Positions 45,501-60,500 of a stretch of DNA of 64,000 nt are shown here, one piece after another. This stretch comes from Mactromeris polynyma (taxonomy: Eukaryota > Mollusca > Bivalvia > Venerida > Mactridae), in contig JASFXZ010000055.1 in the NCBI GenBank assembly GCA_032209605.1, forward strand, positions 806,001-870,000, read 5' to 3'. The notes under the pieces were generated by a model. The model was not told the origin of the DNA, did not search any database, and saw only the letters and a list, made by a program, of their open reading frames with translations. The position numbers and the translations under genes are program-made. The first letter of the stretch is position 1; each line of letters opens with the position of its first letter.

Positions 45501-48500
45501 GCAACATATAATTTTTGCACACTTTCGTGTTAAAGTTAAGCAAGGTCAATGTTAATTAAATAACCAATGAAGACTCGATGTTTCGTAGATTACGCATCGG
45601 ACGTCAATATTGCACGTGGACCGTCGGCGAATGTCTTTGAAGTTGGTGCCGAAACTAAGACACATCTTGTGTTTATTATAGGCCAGTGAAAACAAAAATG
45701 GGGGAACAAAGCACAGAAATAAGTTTGGTGGATTTGTGTCATATAAATCACATATTTCAAAATTTGACATAGTTATTGGTAAATTCCATGAATTCACGTT
45801 TTATTTAAATTTTCAACCATTTCACCCCAAAAATCACATTTTACAGCGTGTGATTGTTCTATACTTTTAGTATATTAAATGTGGTGCCTTACATGATCAA
45901 AATTATTTCTGTGCATATTTCCCTCCCCACCTTTTTCTACTGTCCTAATTAATTTGGCAAATTCCTGACATTCTCACTTTCACTTATAGTTTTTAACATT
46001 TTACCCAAATAATCACCTTTCTCATTGTATGATATTCTGCACCTTAGGTATGTTGTTGAGCAGTGTAATAGCTGTTAAATACAGTTATTAAGGTAATTTT
46101 ATCGCTAAATTTCGTCCAGTTATTGGCATAATCCAAAAATTCTCACTTTAATCTGTTTATTTTTCAACATTTTACCCCAAAAATCACAGTTCACAATATA
46201 TGATGTGTCTACACTTTAGGTATATTATGGTGCGATATATTATCTATTAAATACAGAAATTCATATTTTTGTTAGAATTTTTCAACATTTTACCCCAAAA
46301 ACCGCATTTAGCACTTTTGGATTTTTCTATACTTTTGTTCCATACATCAGAGATACTATACAATAAAATTATGAAAAAATCATTTCTGGGCATTTGCATT
46401 TTCAACAGCAGGGACACTGGGCTATTATGGGGCATTGAAAACCAACTCGCACTAACAACTTAGCAAGTGCTAAATTCGATCCCTGTTACCACTGACATAT
46501 AAAATGGTTTATATGTCACTGCTGTTACCGAACTTAAATTCTAAATGGAGGTAACTGCTGCAAAAGAAGTTTCGTCATGACCGCGATGGATTTTAGTAGT
46601 TCTGTTCAGAATTAACTATTTTTAGCACAGGTATTGTACAATTTTATTGACCTGTCAAAATTTGCATATCTTCATGGTCAATACACGCTATAAAATAGTA
46701 ATCGGGCCACTTCCGATAAAGATTTATTTATCATGTGCATTGACATGAAGACATGCAAATTTTGACAAGTCAATACAATTATACAATAACCTATCGAGAA
46801 AAAAACCATAACAGTTCCAGTTTCACTGAAATGTAAACATTTTCATAGCACATGTACACATAATAAGTTTTTTGAAATCAATTTCGGATTTGAAATGCTT
46901 TAAACCATAACTGTTCCTCTCATGAACAAAAAGAAAAGGGAATAGAAAGAGAGTCGCTGACGACTAATAAAAGTTTAAAATTACAAGCAGAATGCGTATA
47001 AATGGAAAATGGTGATAATTTGAAAAAGAAAGTAAACGATGTTTAGATAATGTTCGAACACTGACTGATGACAGCGACCTCATAAGATTTACAATAATAA
47101 CATGTAACTGAATCAGTATTTGTCACACTTATCTAAATTTTATAAAACTTAATTTATCTTCAAATATTTAGTCTGATAAAAAGCCAAGTATTGCACGTGT
47201 TAGCACCATCCACTTTTAAACCACGATTGCACCAGCCAATCAGCGGAGGCATTGCTCATAGTCAGTGAGAACACGAAAGCAGCATAGCTTGGATGTGTGT
47301 AGTGTAGTCACACCTTGTTGTTAGGATTATGATTCTAGCTGACCGTAGACTAACATACTACAAGAACTACAAACATATATTTACGTTTACATGATATAAC
47401 TTTATTTAGCATAGGACTCAAGTCAACAGTAGCATACAGTAACGAGCCTAAAACCTCCCCCCTTATGCACAGATCCAGCAGTTATAATAACGTTCAGTTT
47501 ACACATCAAAGATGATAGGTAGTAGTCATCATTCGTCGAGGTCAACAAGTTGGTCATATTGTCCCCGTAAATATGCATCGAGGTACTGAAGTTTCACGTA
47601 AACAGAGGCTACTCCCTCACTTGAGTTCACGTGATTAGATTACTGTATCATGATGACCCTTAGGCCATAGTAACTGTTACAACATCAGATCACCTGGTTT
47701 ATTGAATTCTGTGTTAACAGATTGAAGTACACATGTTCACCATATTCATTACTGCAGTATAATAAAAACATATTTAAATGATTAATTATTTGTTTTATGT
47801 GTACGACTACACAAAATGTGGTGCAGCAATAAAGTTCCAACACCTTCAATTGATCTTGAGAACAACGTTGCCACCGCAACGTTTCAGCGGGGCAACTGTG
47901 TGCTGTATATAGTACAACTGTACTTGAACCAGCATTACATAGACGACTTTAACGTGGTCAGCCTATGATAAGTCCACCGTAGAGTTTGTGTAATGTTTCA
48001 TAACATCGCATCAGGCAACATGAGCACAAGATAAATTCTTTTGCTTATTTGTCATACTTGTGTCTGAATTTATGTCTTTAATGTTCGAAGCATTCCTGAT
48101 AGAGAACTATAAATAGCAGTTTTACACATATCATTTGCACAACCCTCGTAAGATAATGCACTTCTTAAAGCAAACCCACAAATAGTAACTTAGACACGAG
48201 ATTAATAACTCACTCATTCTGCTGGGATGATGACTACTACTGAAATAATAAACAAGAACTATCATTAAAAAAGATGGTCGGCGCAATCTGAAGCAAGCAA
48301 TTCCTTGCAAACTGAAGATTAAGATGTGTTGTATCATAATTATGTACTCGATATAAAATTGCCAATTGCAGGTCACTCGATTACAACTCCGATGCCTGCA
48401 AGGGGAGATCACTGGTTAGGAGATTGGATAAAAATAACTCCGTAGTACATAGACAGTATAATTATAGTCTGTTTCAATATAGTTCACCAGTTCTTATTGT

Positions 48501-51500
48501 GTCAGTCGTGAAATCATACGTTCATGTTAATTAACTTGTTCTACATATGGATTTGTCAGATTTAAACAATGTAAAGGTCCGTGACTGGTACTTAAAACCT
48601 AGAATACCTTCTTTATTATAATGCCAGGCAATTTCCCGAGGGGTTGACGAACAACACTACTCACTAGATAAATCTTGAAATATACTGAAGATCTACTTTC
48701 TGATGCAGTTGTTAAGGCAAACAATATATGTTCATCTGGTTTTCATACAACATTGTCATGTTTACAATAATAAGAATAATGCCTATATCGTGATCAAAAT
48801 GTTTTCGTTGCAAACATAACACCATTGCAATATTTATGTTTCTTACGTTGCTTCACAAGAAAACATACATAAGAATAAACAAGTTATACAAAAATAAAGA
48901 AACCTTTATGTTTGTCATAAACTGTTTTTATTACAGTAAATAAAAACAGACTACACTAGTAACAATTATTCATACTCTGTTCATTTGGTAATTTAATTTT
49001 ATGTAGTGAAATTTCTAGCGCAATAATATCTCAGAATTGTTTTTGCATTACTCAATAATGTTCAGTTAAGTATCTAAAACCCAGATGTCCGTATTAAATT
49101 GATTCTCGAAAACGGTTTAGACAGTTTTCGAGTCTGAACTTATACAAAGACCTAATTTAGGTCTTTGCTTTATAGAATGTCTAGGAACTATATATCCATT
49201 TAGCATGAGTGTGTGCCAAGAGGAAGGTTGATGGATGACATAGGCAGATGTAGGAAGACCTTCCAAAAACTACTTACCTGGACAACGCAGGTGAATCCAT
49301 TCCGCTGGTTTGATCATACATATATTCACTGAAATAAAAATAAATCACAGACATGTATATTCTGGTAAATGCAAAAATAAATACACTCTCTAGTGCAACC
49401 ATCTCATGAGCATCAAATTCCCTTCAACAACAAATTGTCAATTTTCCCTGAATAAAAACCACAATACATTGAAACCTTCAAACCTCGTTGCTCAAGAGGG
49501 GGCCGCTCTGGAGAGGTTAACTTATAAATTACTCATTAAATAAAAAACACTTCTTTATATACTAATCAGAAACTAACACAGTGGCATTGTTTTCGATAAG
49601 CATCTGAAGACATGTACTTAATTTAATTATTTTTTCTTTTATTAAAAACATGGCATTTCTTAACAATCAAGTGCAATTAATTGATCTCATTGTAGTCGAT
49701 AGTCTCATTTGTCTGTGATATATATTCGTTATTATTTATTTAATGTCATGTCTTCCTATGTCAATTGGTCTACATATATGTTGTCAAGGACCACAAGGGA
49801 AATAAGGGAATAATTATTGTGTTGTCCTTTTCATATAATGTATTTTCATGTTTTTTATATTGTAATGCCATGTGATTTGTGCATTTTATGTGACTTAATC
49901 TAGCTATCTTTCTGTATGAATATATACAGTGTATTCAAAATTGGACGAGATCAATAATAGTAACAACGATTAAACATTTACGAGAAAAAACAACATATGA
50001 TACCATACATAATTATGTATCAATAGACATGACATTATGCTGTCCATCTTCCAAAAACTATTTACCTGGCGGAAATTCCTGGTGCATGAATGTTAGAAGT
50101 TCTACCTTGAATCGGCATTCCAAATTGCTTTTTTCTATATGATTTTTCTCTACGGTCTGAAACGAGAGAAACATGACATAACAATCAATAAGAATGACAG
50201 AACGAAGCATTGAACACGTTTAAAGTATGATGCTTATTATAGAAGAGAAATGTGACTGCCAAGAACTGTTACATTGTAAGTCAATTATGAAAATCAGTAC
50301 AAAATCAACTTCCCAACAGTATCTTTATCTGTGAAATGACTTATTCTAGGTGATAAATAATACACATGAACTGTTTGCACCTGGTCTTGAAACTCCGGGC
50401 TTCCGTATTTGAAACTCATATAGTTCAGTTGGCATCGTGACAACCATTGAAGTCAGTGGAGTTACAAATCCATACTAAAAGATATGAAAAATATAATGAT
50501 AGCGATACACGAACTTACACGAAATATATATTAAAACCGGACTCAAAAACAATCTACATGTGATATGCAAATGTAGGAAATGCAAAGTCACATTATGACT
50601 AGAATTCAAACTCAAAACCTGGAAGATGGTCAAGTTCTCAAATTGACAAATAGAAATGTCTTTGACTAACCGGTAGTTCTTTTAACTGATAATGAGCATA
50701 ACTCACATAAGATACATGTAGTTACTTCAGTTATGAATGACACACATTTTAATTCCCATGACTCTTTGAGATATTTGAATAATTCATTAATTGAGAAAGC
50801 AATTGTATTGACGCAGGCGTATGACTTCGGACATATTTTTGTGTAATGCTTCCAGAGCAATGATCATGAAAACACAAATGTGTCCTGTGCAACAAACAAT
50901 TACACATTTCATTAGCGGACCTATATGCGAGCGTTAGTTTGTTTAGAAGCATTCATGTATGTAATTGTAACTCAGTGTTACCCGCAGGGATAACTCCAAA
51001 ACCTCTTTAGTGTATCTCTCAATTGCATCAGTATCATCAGCAGCTAGCTTCTTATCTAACAGCTGTTTGATGGTTAGATAAGCCCACATTTTCTCAGTAA
51101 TTTCTTCAAAATCTCCTCTCTTCGTTATTTTGTCATCGTCAATTTGTATTATGTTTTCCAAACCACCGGAGAGCACTATATTCATGCCATTGAATGTGTT
51201 AGCGCTTATTCTCAAACTCATTGAATTTTCTAATTCATTCAATATGTCGCTAGATTGAAAATATTTTCCGCACACAACCATCTCGGATCCATTGAAATAA
51301 TTAGCATAAACGTGTTTTGTGACGTTCTCCACCGGTTTATCAAGGTATTCAAATGTTATGTTACTCAAAAGTGTCACAGCTATCTCATGGTAAAACCCGA
51401 CGATTTGCAAAGCCGCATCTGAAGCTTCGTATATTTTCCTTCCAAAGCCATTATTTTGCAAGGCTATTTTCTTTACTAAGTCATAGTCGGCATACTCCCC

Positions 51501-54500
51501 AAATCCTAAAGAAAATATTGGAATGTTATTCTCGTTTAACCTGTGAACTTTTCCCAAAATTGTATTCTTATCTGTCACCCCTGTTGTCGCCTCTCCATCC
51601 GTCAGAAACACAATGACTGGGGATCGTACCGTTGAGTTGACCAGAGTATCATCGTTCAAAAACTTTAAACCATCCCTGATCGCCAGTTCAATATTGGTTG
51701 CTGAAATTGTTGAAAAATAAACCTACAGAAAATATGTCAATATTCTGTTTAAAGAGCTAGCTGACCTGCTATTTTATATTTTAAGAATATTAGCTACATC
51801 ACGACAAAGTGAACTGAAATGATGTAAATGATTTAATAAATTACAAGTACTATATTTCCATAGGCGGATTTAAGGGCGGGGCCTGCGTACACAGCCACCC
51901 TAAAATCTGGCAAGCATTTTAGTATAATGTACCTGATACATGTACTAAAGTTCTATACGAGGATTTAAGGGTGGGGCCTGCGTGCACACCCTACCTGTGG
52001 ATGAACCTTTCCTTCCCTATCGATATATAGTATGCATGATGATACACTGAACAACATTTGGTAGATTTTTTCATGATGAATCAGCGAGAAAGTGTCATTG
52101 ATTTCTGAGCTACTACCCCTTGTAATCTCATCTATAACTTACACCCCCTTAACCGAGCATCCAGCATCTGCCCATGTGTTCAATTCATTTGATTGATAAA
52201 TGTTATAGCTAATGTTACTAAACAGAATGTGTATCTAGTAGGTTACTGGAGACTATTTGAAATAGTACATGTACAGATGGGTTAGCTCTTTTGATCAGTG
52301 AAAGTAGCTTTTCATTTAGAGCGTACATTTTCAGTCAAGTAAAATATGAAGTGTAAGGATATTGAAAAATACGCGTACTTCCGTCCATGGAGATTGCAAA
52401 GTATTCTTGTTTTATAACCTTTTTGGTACTTCCACATATAACATTAAAGTAATGTTTCAAATGGTTAAATATATTAATTTTGAAACAATCATTACAAATT
52501 TCTCAGAAAATATAATAAATAAGATTGTGCATAAGTAGATTTAAGGCAGTTACATTCGTGAAGATATATTCGACTGTCAATGTTCAATAAAAGGTATCTT
52601 GAATTCCGATGTTTTGACATTGTGGGACATGTAGGAAGGGACAGTGGACGAGGGGTAGAACATCCAACTCCTGATCTGAGGGTCGTTATTGGAGATCCCA
52701 CCAAGTGGTTTGATCACGAACTTCGAAATCCCAGAATTTGGCACCAGTACTGGTTAGTGACCCAGAAAGCAGTTACTGATCGTGATTAGTATCAGATTTA
52801 AGAACATTATTTTTTCAATGGATATAAAATAAATACGTTTAAACAAATGTTTTGGAGCAGAGACCAAACATTTAGATCGTAAAGATGCTCTTACCACCGG
52901 ATGTTTTCAATGAATTCACAAAATTGAAGGCCTCTTCAATCACATCTTCATCCATAACATTCATCATTTCATTTTGCCAAAAATTGGTAGTACTAGCAAA
53001 TGTCATAATGTTTATCATGTCACCGTTACCCAGTTGTTTTATAATTGACTGCATGGCTTGCTTCAGCTAAAACATAAGTTTGCGTTACTTGCTTTTATTC
53101 ATTATTTTTAACTCTTCACCGTTGCTTTCATCCTTTTTCAGGAGAAAATTATTGCATAATTATGAAAACTCAACCGAATACTTGTAGCCCTCCCAGCTAG
53201 CTCAGATGGTAAAGCGCTAGACTGTCACCCTGCAGACCCTGGTTCGTTTTCCGGTTGGGCAGGATTCGTTTTTCCGTGACATTGGCAATGGTCATATCCT
53301 CCACATGCAGAGAAGTTGTCAGTAACTTACGGAAGAGCAAGTTAGTACTGGTTAATAATTAATTCCAGGTTAGGTCAACTGTCCGTTGTACATGTCTGAA
53401 AATTGTCTGACAAAATGGAGTAAAACAAAATAAAAACTAATCAAGAGGGCCCTGGTGGCCCTATATCGCTCACCTGAGTAGTACATCAAGAGTGCTTCAA
53501 GTGAGTCCAATGATTTGACCCCATGACCTACTTTTTGACCCAACATGATCCAGTACCACACTGGACTTGCATTTTATTAAGACACACATTCTGATCAAGT
53601 GTTATGTAGTTCCGGAAGAAAATGCAGCCTCCCGAGAATCCACAATGATTTTCAATCATTTGATCCTGTGACCTAGTTTTTTACCTCAGATGATCCAGTT
53701 TCAAACTTGACCGAGATTTTATTTGGGCAAATAATTTGACCATGTCTCATGTAAATCAAGTAAACGATGTGGCATCTGGAGTGTAAACACGCATTTACAA
53801 TAATTTGACCTAGTGACATAATTTTTGACCCCAGATAAACCAGTTTCGAACTTGGCCTAGATTTCATTGAGGCAAATATTCGTACCATGTCGCATATAAA
53901 TAAAAAGTTTGACCTCTGGAGTGCTAACAAGGTTTTACTATAATTTGACCTAGTGACCAACTTGTTGATCCCACATGAACCAGTTTCTAACTTGACCTAG
54001 ATTTTATTGAGGCAAACATTCTGACCAAGTGTCATGCAGATCAGGTAAAAGATGTTACCTCTAGAGTGTTAACAATCTAAATTGTTGACAACGGACGACG
54101 ACGATGGCATACACAGTGCGATCCCAATAGCTCACATTGAGCACTTCGTGCTTAGGTGAGCTAAAAACAGAATGCTTGAAGATGGTGATCCGAGTCCCCT
54201 GGAACACTAAGCTTCACTAAACACAATAATGACAGCAGTTATTTTGCATTTTTGACTATAGAGAACTATGGTGGCATATTTCTGCCACCTGTTAACTACA
54301 TTATTAACAAGGAAATTATGTGGTTATCACGTTAAAGAAACTAGATAACTACTTAATTAACTAGAAAAGCATTCTGATAAAAAACATTTCATACAAGATC
54401 TTGACACGAAAAAGTGCCTGATGGTGCCCACAACTGCCACCACTCACCCATTTGACCCCTTAGGTTTTCAGATCAGAAAATCTGTTTTAGATAAGTGTTA

Positions 54501-57500
54501 AGCATTTAACGCGACAAATATCTAGTTAACTACATAATTTTCTAGTTAATAATCACTTTAACTAGATAAGTAACACATTAGCTACATATTTTTTTATGTA
54601 TCTGTTAAGTAGTTTACGAGTTAACTATCTAGTTGACAAAATACTTTTCTAGTTAATTAAGTGAATAAATAGTTAAGTAACGTGATAACCACATAATTGT
54701 CTAGTTAATAATCACGTTAACTAGATATGTAACACATTAAGATACATGATAACTCATTAGAATAGTATGTAGTTAACTAGTTACTTAACTCGTTAACCAC
54801 TTAATTAACTAGAAAATTACTAGAAATATGCCACCATAGAGAATACATATTAACATACCTCCATAAATGATTTTGCTCGACTCATGGTCTTATAAACCAG
54901 AGGAAATGTTCTGGTGAATATTAACACTCATTGTGTGAGCATCGTCCGTTGCAATATCCGCTATCAAACTCATACAGTTGTCATAGATCTTTACTAAACT
55001 TGGTTATAACATTTATGGACATACCATCTTGTTCAAGTTAACCAACCCAATCGTATACATTAATCTGAAATTTTGGGCGTTTGAGCACTGTTTGATAACG
55101 AACCAGATTGCCCCTGAGTTGCTGAGGAGTTACAGAGCTTTAATTGCCAAAGCTCTGTCTGTCCTTTATCATCATTGAAACCGTGTATCTAATACTCACC
55201 AACTTAGTTAGAATAACTGCAATAACGACCTTTTTATTTCCAAAATTGTTATAGTAGCCATATAATTTGATCGCAAAATCTAATAACCACCACATTTTGT
55301 AATGGTTTGCATCCGGTGATAAATGCGGCACTACTTCGAGTTCTATGTCAGGCATATAAATGTCGTTTAAAATGTTGTTTACATAATATTTAATATTGCG
55401 CACAAGTGTGCAATGCAATAAGAAAAACGGCGGTTTACTTCATCCGTTAATGTGTCTCTAAAGTTTCTAAACTGAACTTTCATTGGTCTAAAATCAAGCT
55501 GTATCATACTGAAAAACCTTTAGCATGAAGCCGACAGACAGATAATATCAAGGGTGAATGTGAAGTTTGTCTGTCTGCACATAAATTAAGAACCAAGTAG
55601 ACATGTTACGTGTTCAAACCTCGATGTCACTGTAACCCTCACATGCCAAAATTTAGCATCAGCATCCCTCTATTATACCTGTGAAAGCTTTTTCCCTTGC
55701 ATAGATCCGCTGACATCCAGAATAAAAAGCACATTGTATGGAATTGGTTTGAGCCCCTCTGGTGCAAAGAAATGCACGAAATATCCATTGACAATCTACA
55801 ACCAGTAAAGAAAGTATGACTTGGACAGTTAGCTAGTCTAGTTATAGACAGAGGTTGTATAGGAACGTAATTATTTGTTTTGTACAGCAGAGTAAATAAT
55901 AAGAATAGACATGTTATTTTTATTCTTTTGATAAACATGTTATTTGAAGACTAGAGCATGTTTTGATTGAATTTAATTGTTTTGATGTTTCAGAATCGGT
56001 CATTACGAAGCTATCGTTCAATGTTCATTAAAACGCTCATTTGCAATCTGAAACGAACATTTAGAACACATTTGGACGTTTATTTATACTATCATCTCCA
56101 ACAATTATAACTACTACTCACCAACACGTCACCTGCGTCCATATCACGATCAACATCATACTGAACAACAAACTGACCCACCATACCGCTCTCAGCATGA
56201 GCCAACTGCTGGACAACACTAGGTACAAATTTCACGAAGGCAGTTTTCGGTGTCGGCTGAGAAATCACTGTGAGTGTGCTAAGATCTGGGAAATAATTCA
56301 TTAAGCTTAACCGTTACTATGGTGATAAAACTGACGAAACAAGAATAAAAATTCATTTATATCAGCAAAGTAGGACAGCTTTCGTGGGAAATTTACTCAA
56401 CTGTGTGATGTTTGGTGGTAATGATACGCTACGTCGTACTGGTGTTAATTTTTAGAAGCCATTTTGTAAATGTGGCCTTTTACTTTTCTACGGTGGCATA
56501 GAGGTGATATGTGTGCAATTATTTTTACTTCTTTCCCACATTCTAAGTCGTGGGAACGACATAAACATACTTTCACACATGTCACCTCTCTACCACTTAC
56601 TTTTCGTTTTCAGACAAAGTTTTAAAAGTTTTTTTAACCCCTTCCGGATGTTTACTTTTCATTGACTTCTACAGCGCAGAATATATTGTGTACAATATTG
56701 CACAATTGCATGAGTTATTACCTGCTAAACTGTCACCGATGTCATTTCTAAGAGGAGGAACACGCAGTAGAGTGATCTCCCTTGATTCTAAAATGGCGAC
56801 TGTGATATCCATGTCATCCACTGGCTGCCCTGGATCTATGTAAATTACCTAAATAGAGTACAACACATATTTACTAAATAATTACTCCCACGACATTTGC
56901 TCTTCCATGCCGCACACACAATCTGAACTCAAATACTTGCATGTGATTGATATTGATGACAAAGGTTGCTGGAATCATTTATGGAATGAAAAATTGAGAT
57001 CAGTTCTTTTCAGAATCACTTTAACATACAACATTCTACCTTTGTCAGTGTTGACTGATGATGATACAGCATTGTATGTTAGCTAAACTTTAGTAACAAT
57101 TGTAAGTTGAAGTTTACACTCCATTTTCGTTGATTTGATCCATACAGAAACCGAAAAAATATATACAGTCGGACCTCGTTCATTCAAATTCATTGGGTCC
57201 GAAATTATATTTCGAAGAATACATGCTTTCGAATAACCCAATTAAATTCGACAAGCGTAAGAAGATACATCGGGACCTGATCTTTATTTCGGATGATACC
57301 AAGTATTAGGATAGACGGATGTCGGATAAACGGGGTCCGACTATAGTATACATACAATTATTGTACATGTATTTATAATATTTTGGCAGGTAACAACCAA
57401 ACAATCGAACATTACATAAATAATTCTCACAATATACGACTGTACTTATATTACCTGTTCATACTGACTGCTTTTCCGTTTCAACAATTCTTGATACGTC

Positions 57501-60500
57501 AAATTAAAGGATATTTTGCTCTGTGGTGCCACTGTTACTGCCAGACTAAATTTGTTCGTCTCCCTATTTCTGTTAAATATCAACATTTAAGTACCAATGA
57601 AGGCGCATAGCTAACAAATGAGCACACTGCATACTTTTAATGAATTATTTAAGCATCTTATTATATTATGACGTGGTTTTAAATGACCATACGGCTCTAT
57701 ATAGTACAGTTTTGTACTTCGTTGCAGTATCTTTATCCAAACCGTGTTCACAAACCACAAGCACATTGTACCAAGTTAAGACATTTTAATAGCAAATGTA
57801 AGAGAACTAGAAATGTATTTCAAGGCAATGGGGGGCACCCACATTACCGTCTTAGACCATCTGACGGTAAAGTGGTTAAGATTTGTAAGGGAAGCAAGCT
57901 TCTTGATGCTGGTTAAATCATAACTAAAAAATAGACAAAATATGTCTTCATGATGGTATAATTTTTATAAGTAATACATGTAAATACTAATGCCATCATA
58001 GAGCAAATGTATATGTGTAGTTACAAATTATAACTATGTGCAAGAATGTGCTCTATGCTCTAATTTGGAATTCACGAGTTTGTATGGTTTGATCGCTTGA
58101 TTGATATCAAGCTGTTCTAGGTTTTTAAACAGTTTTCAATAATATACAGTATAACATACTAAATGAATGTTCTCGTCAACCTGTAAGCACTTCTTAAAAC
58201 AACAACCGCCAATTGCAACTGTCCAAATTTATAACCCACTACCATCAGATTAGCAACGGAGCCGCTCAGCGCTCTATCAACTTCACTAACATAGTAAGCT
58301 CCTTATTGCATATATTTCAGTGTTTGTGTTATACTTGATGAAACAAATAGATGTATACACTAAAACCTCAATAATAAGACCACCTTTTAGACTCTTGAAA
58401 ACTGGTCTTAATATTGAGGTGGTCTTAATATTAAGGTTGAATAAAGAGCGAAACAGTCGAAATGGACTTCAAAAGTGTGGTCTAAATATTTAGGTGATCT
58501 TATTATTGAGGTGGTCTTCAAGTGAGGTTATACTGTACTTACTTTGTTCCAATATAGGCTGCACTTTCCCCTCTCTGTTGAGCAGCTAAGTACTGTTTCC
58601 GTGCAACCTCTTTCTCTTTTATTTCTCCAACAACAATTTTACCTTCGATTTCTCTGAAAAACAAATGCAATAAAAATCGTAACTTTTCCTTCTCATGAAT
58701 TTATATATTCAATAGTGCGTCATGGATAGGAGTAGATGGGCATAATGATCACTATATAACGAACTGACGCCTGTATATTGCAAAACCGAGTATAATTCCA
58801 ATTAATATGACTGAAATGATTGGTGAGTTTAACTAATAGTAGCTACATGTCTTTTTAATTGCTTCCATGGCTTAACTACTGGAAAGCTAATTTCAAACCG
58901 ATGAATGCCCATGCTGTACGTATGCTTTTTGTCAAATGTTAAATGTTTAAATGTTTAATGCTATAGTCAAATGCTACAAATACTCAAAATATCAAATATA
59001 TGGACGAATTGGTTTCTGCTGACATTAATGATTTTATCGACATTAGAAGTGCATGATAATTCCAAATTGTTTCAAAGATATATGAATGGTATTCCTGATA
59101 TCGCCTGAGAATAATATGGAATACTTAATTTTGCTAATTTGTACCACACATATATTGCTCCGGGCATTTATAATATGGTATTGTATAATATTTAGCACCT
59201 AACCTTTAGCAATTACTATTGCGTCCTTGTCATTAGTACAAGTCATGTTAAGTGTATGCTGCCTCAAAACGATGTGTTGCTATGGCAACATTTCAAAAGA
59301 TCAGTCGGCGAATTTTTTTGAATGTTCCTTTAATAAGAATGAGCTACAGAGGTAATTCAATCTTTATCTGCCAATGTAACAGAGGTACGGGTTGATACAT
59401 CGATGTGTGCGAGTACCTTTCAATAGTCTCTCTTTATTTAATTGAGAGCAGTGTTAAACAAACTGTGAGCTGGTCAGCTAATGAAAAGCTGTTTAGAAAA
59501 TATTGACCTAATATAACTACAACTACAAATAGTTTATTGCATTCAAAACATATTTACATGTTTTATAGCAATTATACAAAAATACAAAAATATTTCTGAA
59601 AAACAAATATACACAGCGTACTCAATAATGATATCCTCAATTGGTTTTGAATCGACAATGATTTCAATAATTACCTTACACTCCTTTTGGACTTGAACAA
59701 GCCCTTTGATCTTACAACGGGTGTAATAGTAACTATACTCTGTACATTTAAAACGCACAATTTAAGATTACTCAAATTTCATGAAATTACCTAGAGATCC
59801 AAGATCATGTGCAGCTTTCTGGGATGAATATCAAGAATGATCTCCCTTGATTATCGGCTTTGTTTAAGCTATTTCCTCTAAATTGGATTGTCTCCCTTCC
59901 CCATGAAAATGAAACCTGTCAAACTAGTCAATAATCAATAATCGATATTGGCTCCATGCTATAACCGAATATACTCGGATTTAATGTCTCTTGATCATTA
60001 TCATTAGCGACTAACTTAGCCACCCCACTGTGTTTCGACAGCATGTTGAAATTGACTTCGGCAGTAGTTTGACTTCTTGGGGTGTATAGAACAACAATGA
60101 CTTAAACGTGATGTTCAAATAAATCTTCAATCACGGCAACAACTAAAAATTTCAGTAGAAACAGAAAATGTGTTGTAAAAATATTTTTTTGTAAATAAGT
60201 TTATTATCTCGAAAGTATGTGAAAATTAATACTGGTATTCAGGTAAATTGTCGTTGATTGTTTAAAGATGAATTTATAAGATCGGAAAACGAGCTTATAA
60301 GAACAACAAGAGTATTGCAGTAAACTGTCGTAGTGGACATTTAAATACTTTACATGGCTTACAACCTTAAATGTAGCTACAATTACTAACATGATAACGT
60401 CTGTGAATAATTAAAAAACAGCATTTGGCATTTATCCTGATCATTCTATGAATACTGTGTATATATGTAGAAAAATATAAAATCTCGTGTTTTTTTCCCC

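Noticed and set aside
45310..45549. 79-residue minus-strand ORF in a copy 2 insertion
   Set aside because: No recognised domain and it lies in a copy-specific insert; insufficient support for a gene.
55639..55938. 99-residue minus-strand ORF over copy 2 exon 7
   Set aside because: Wrong frame relative to the MIDAS-containing exon.
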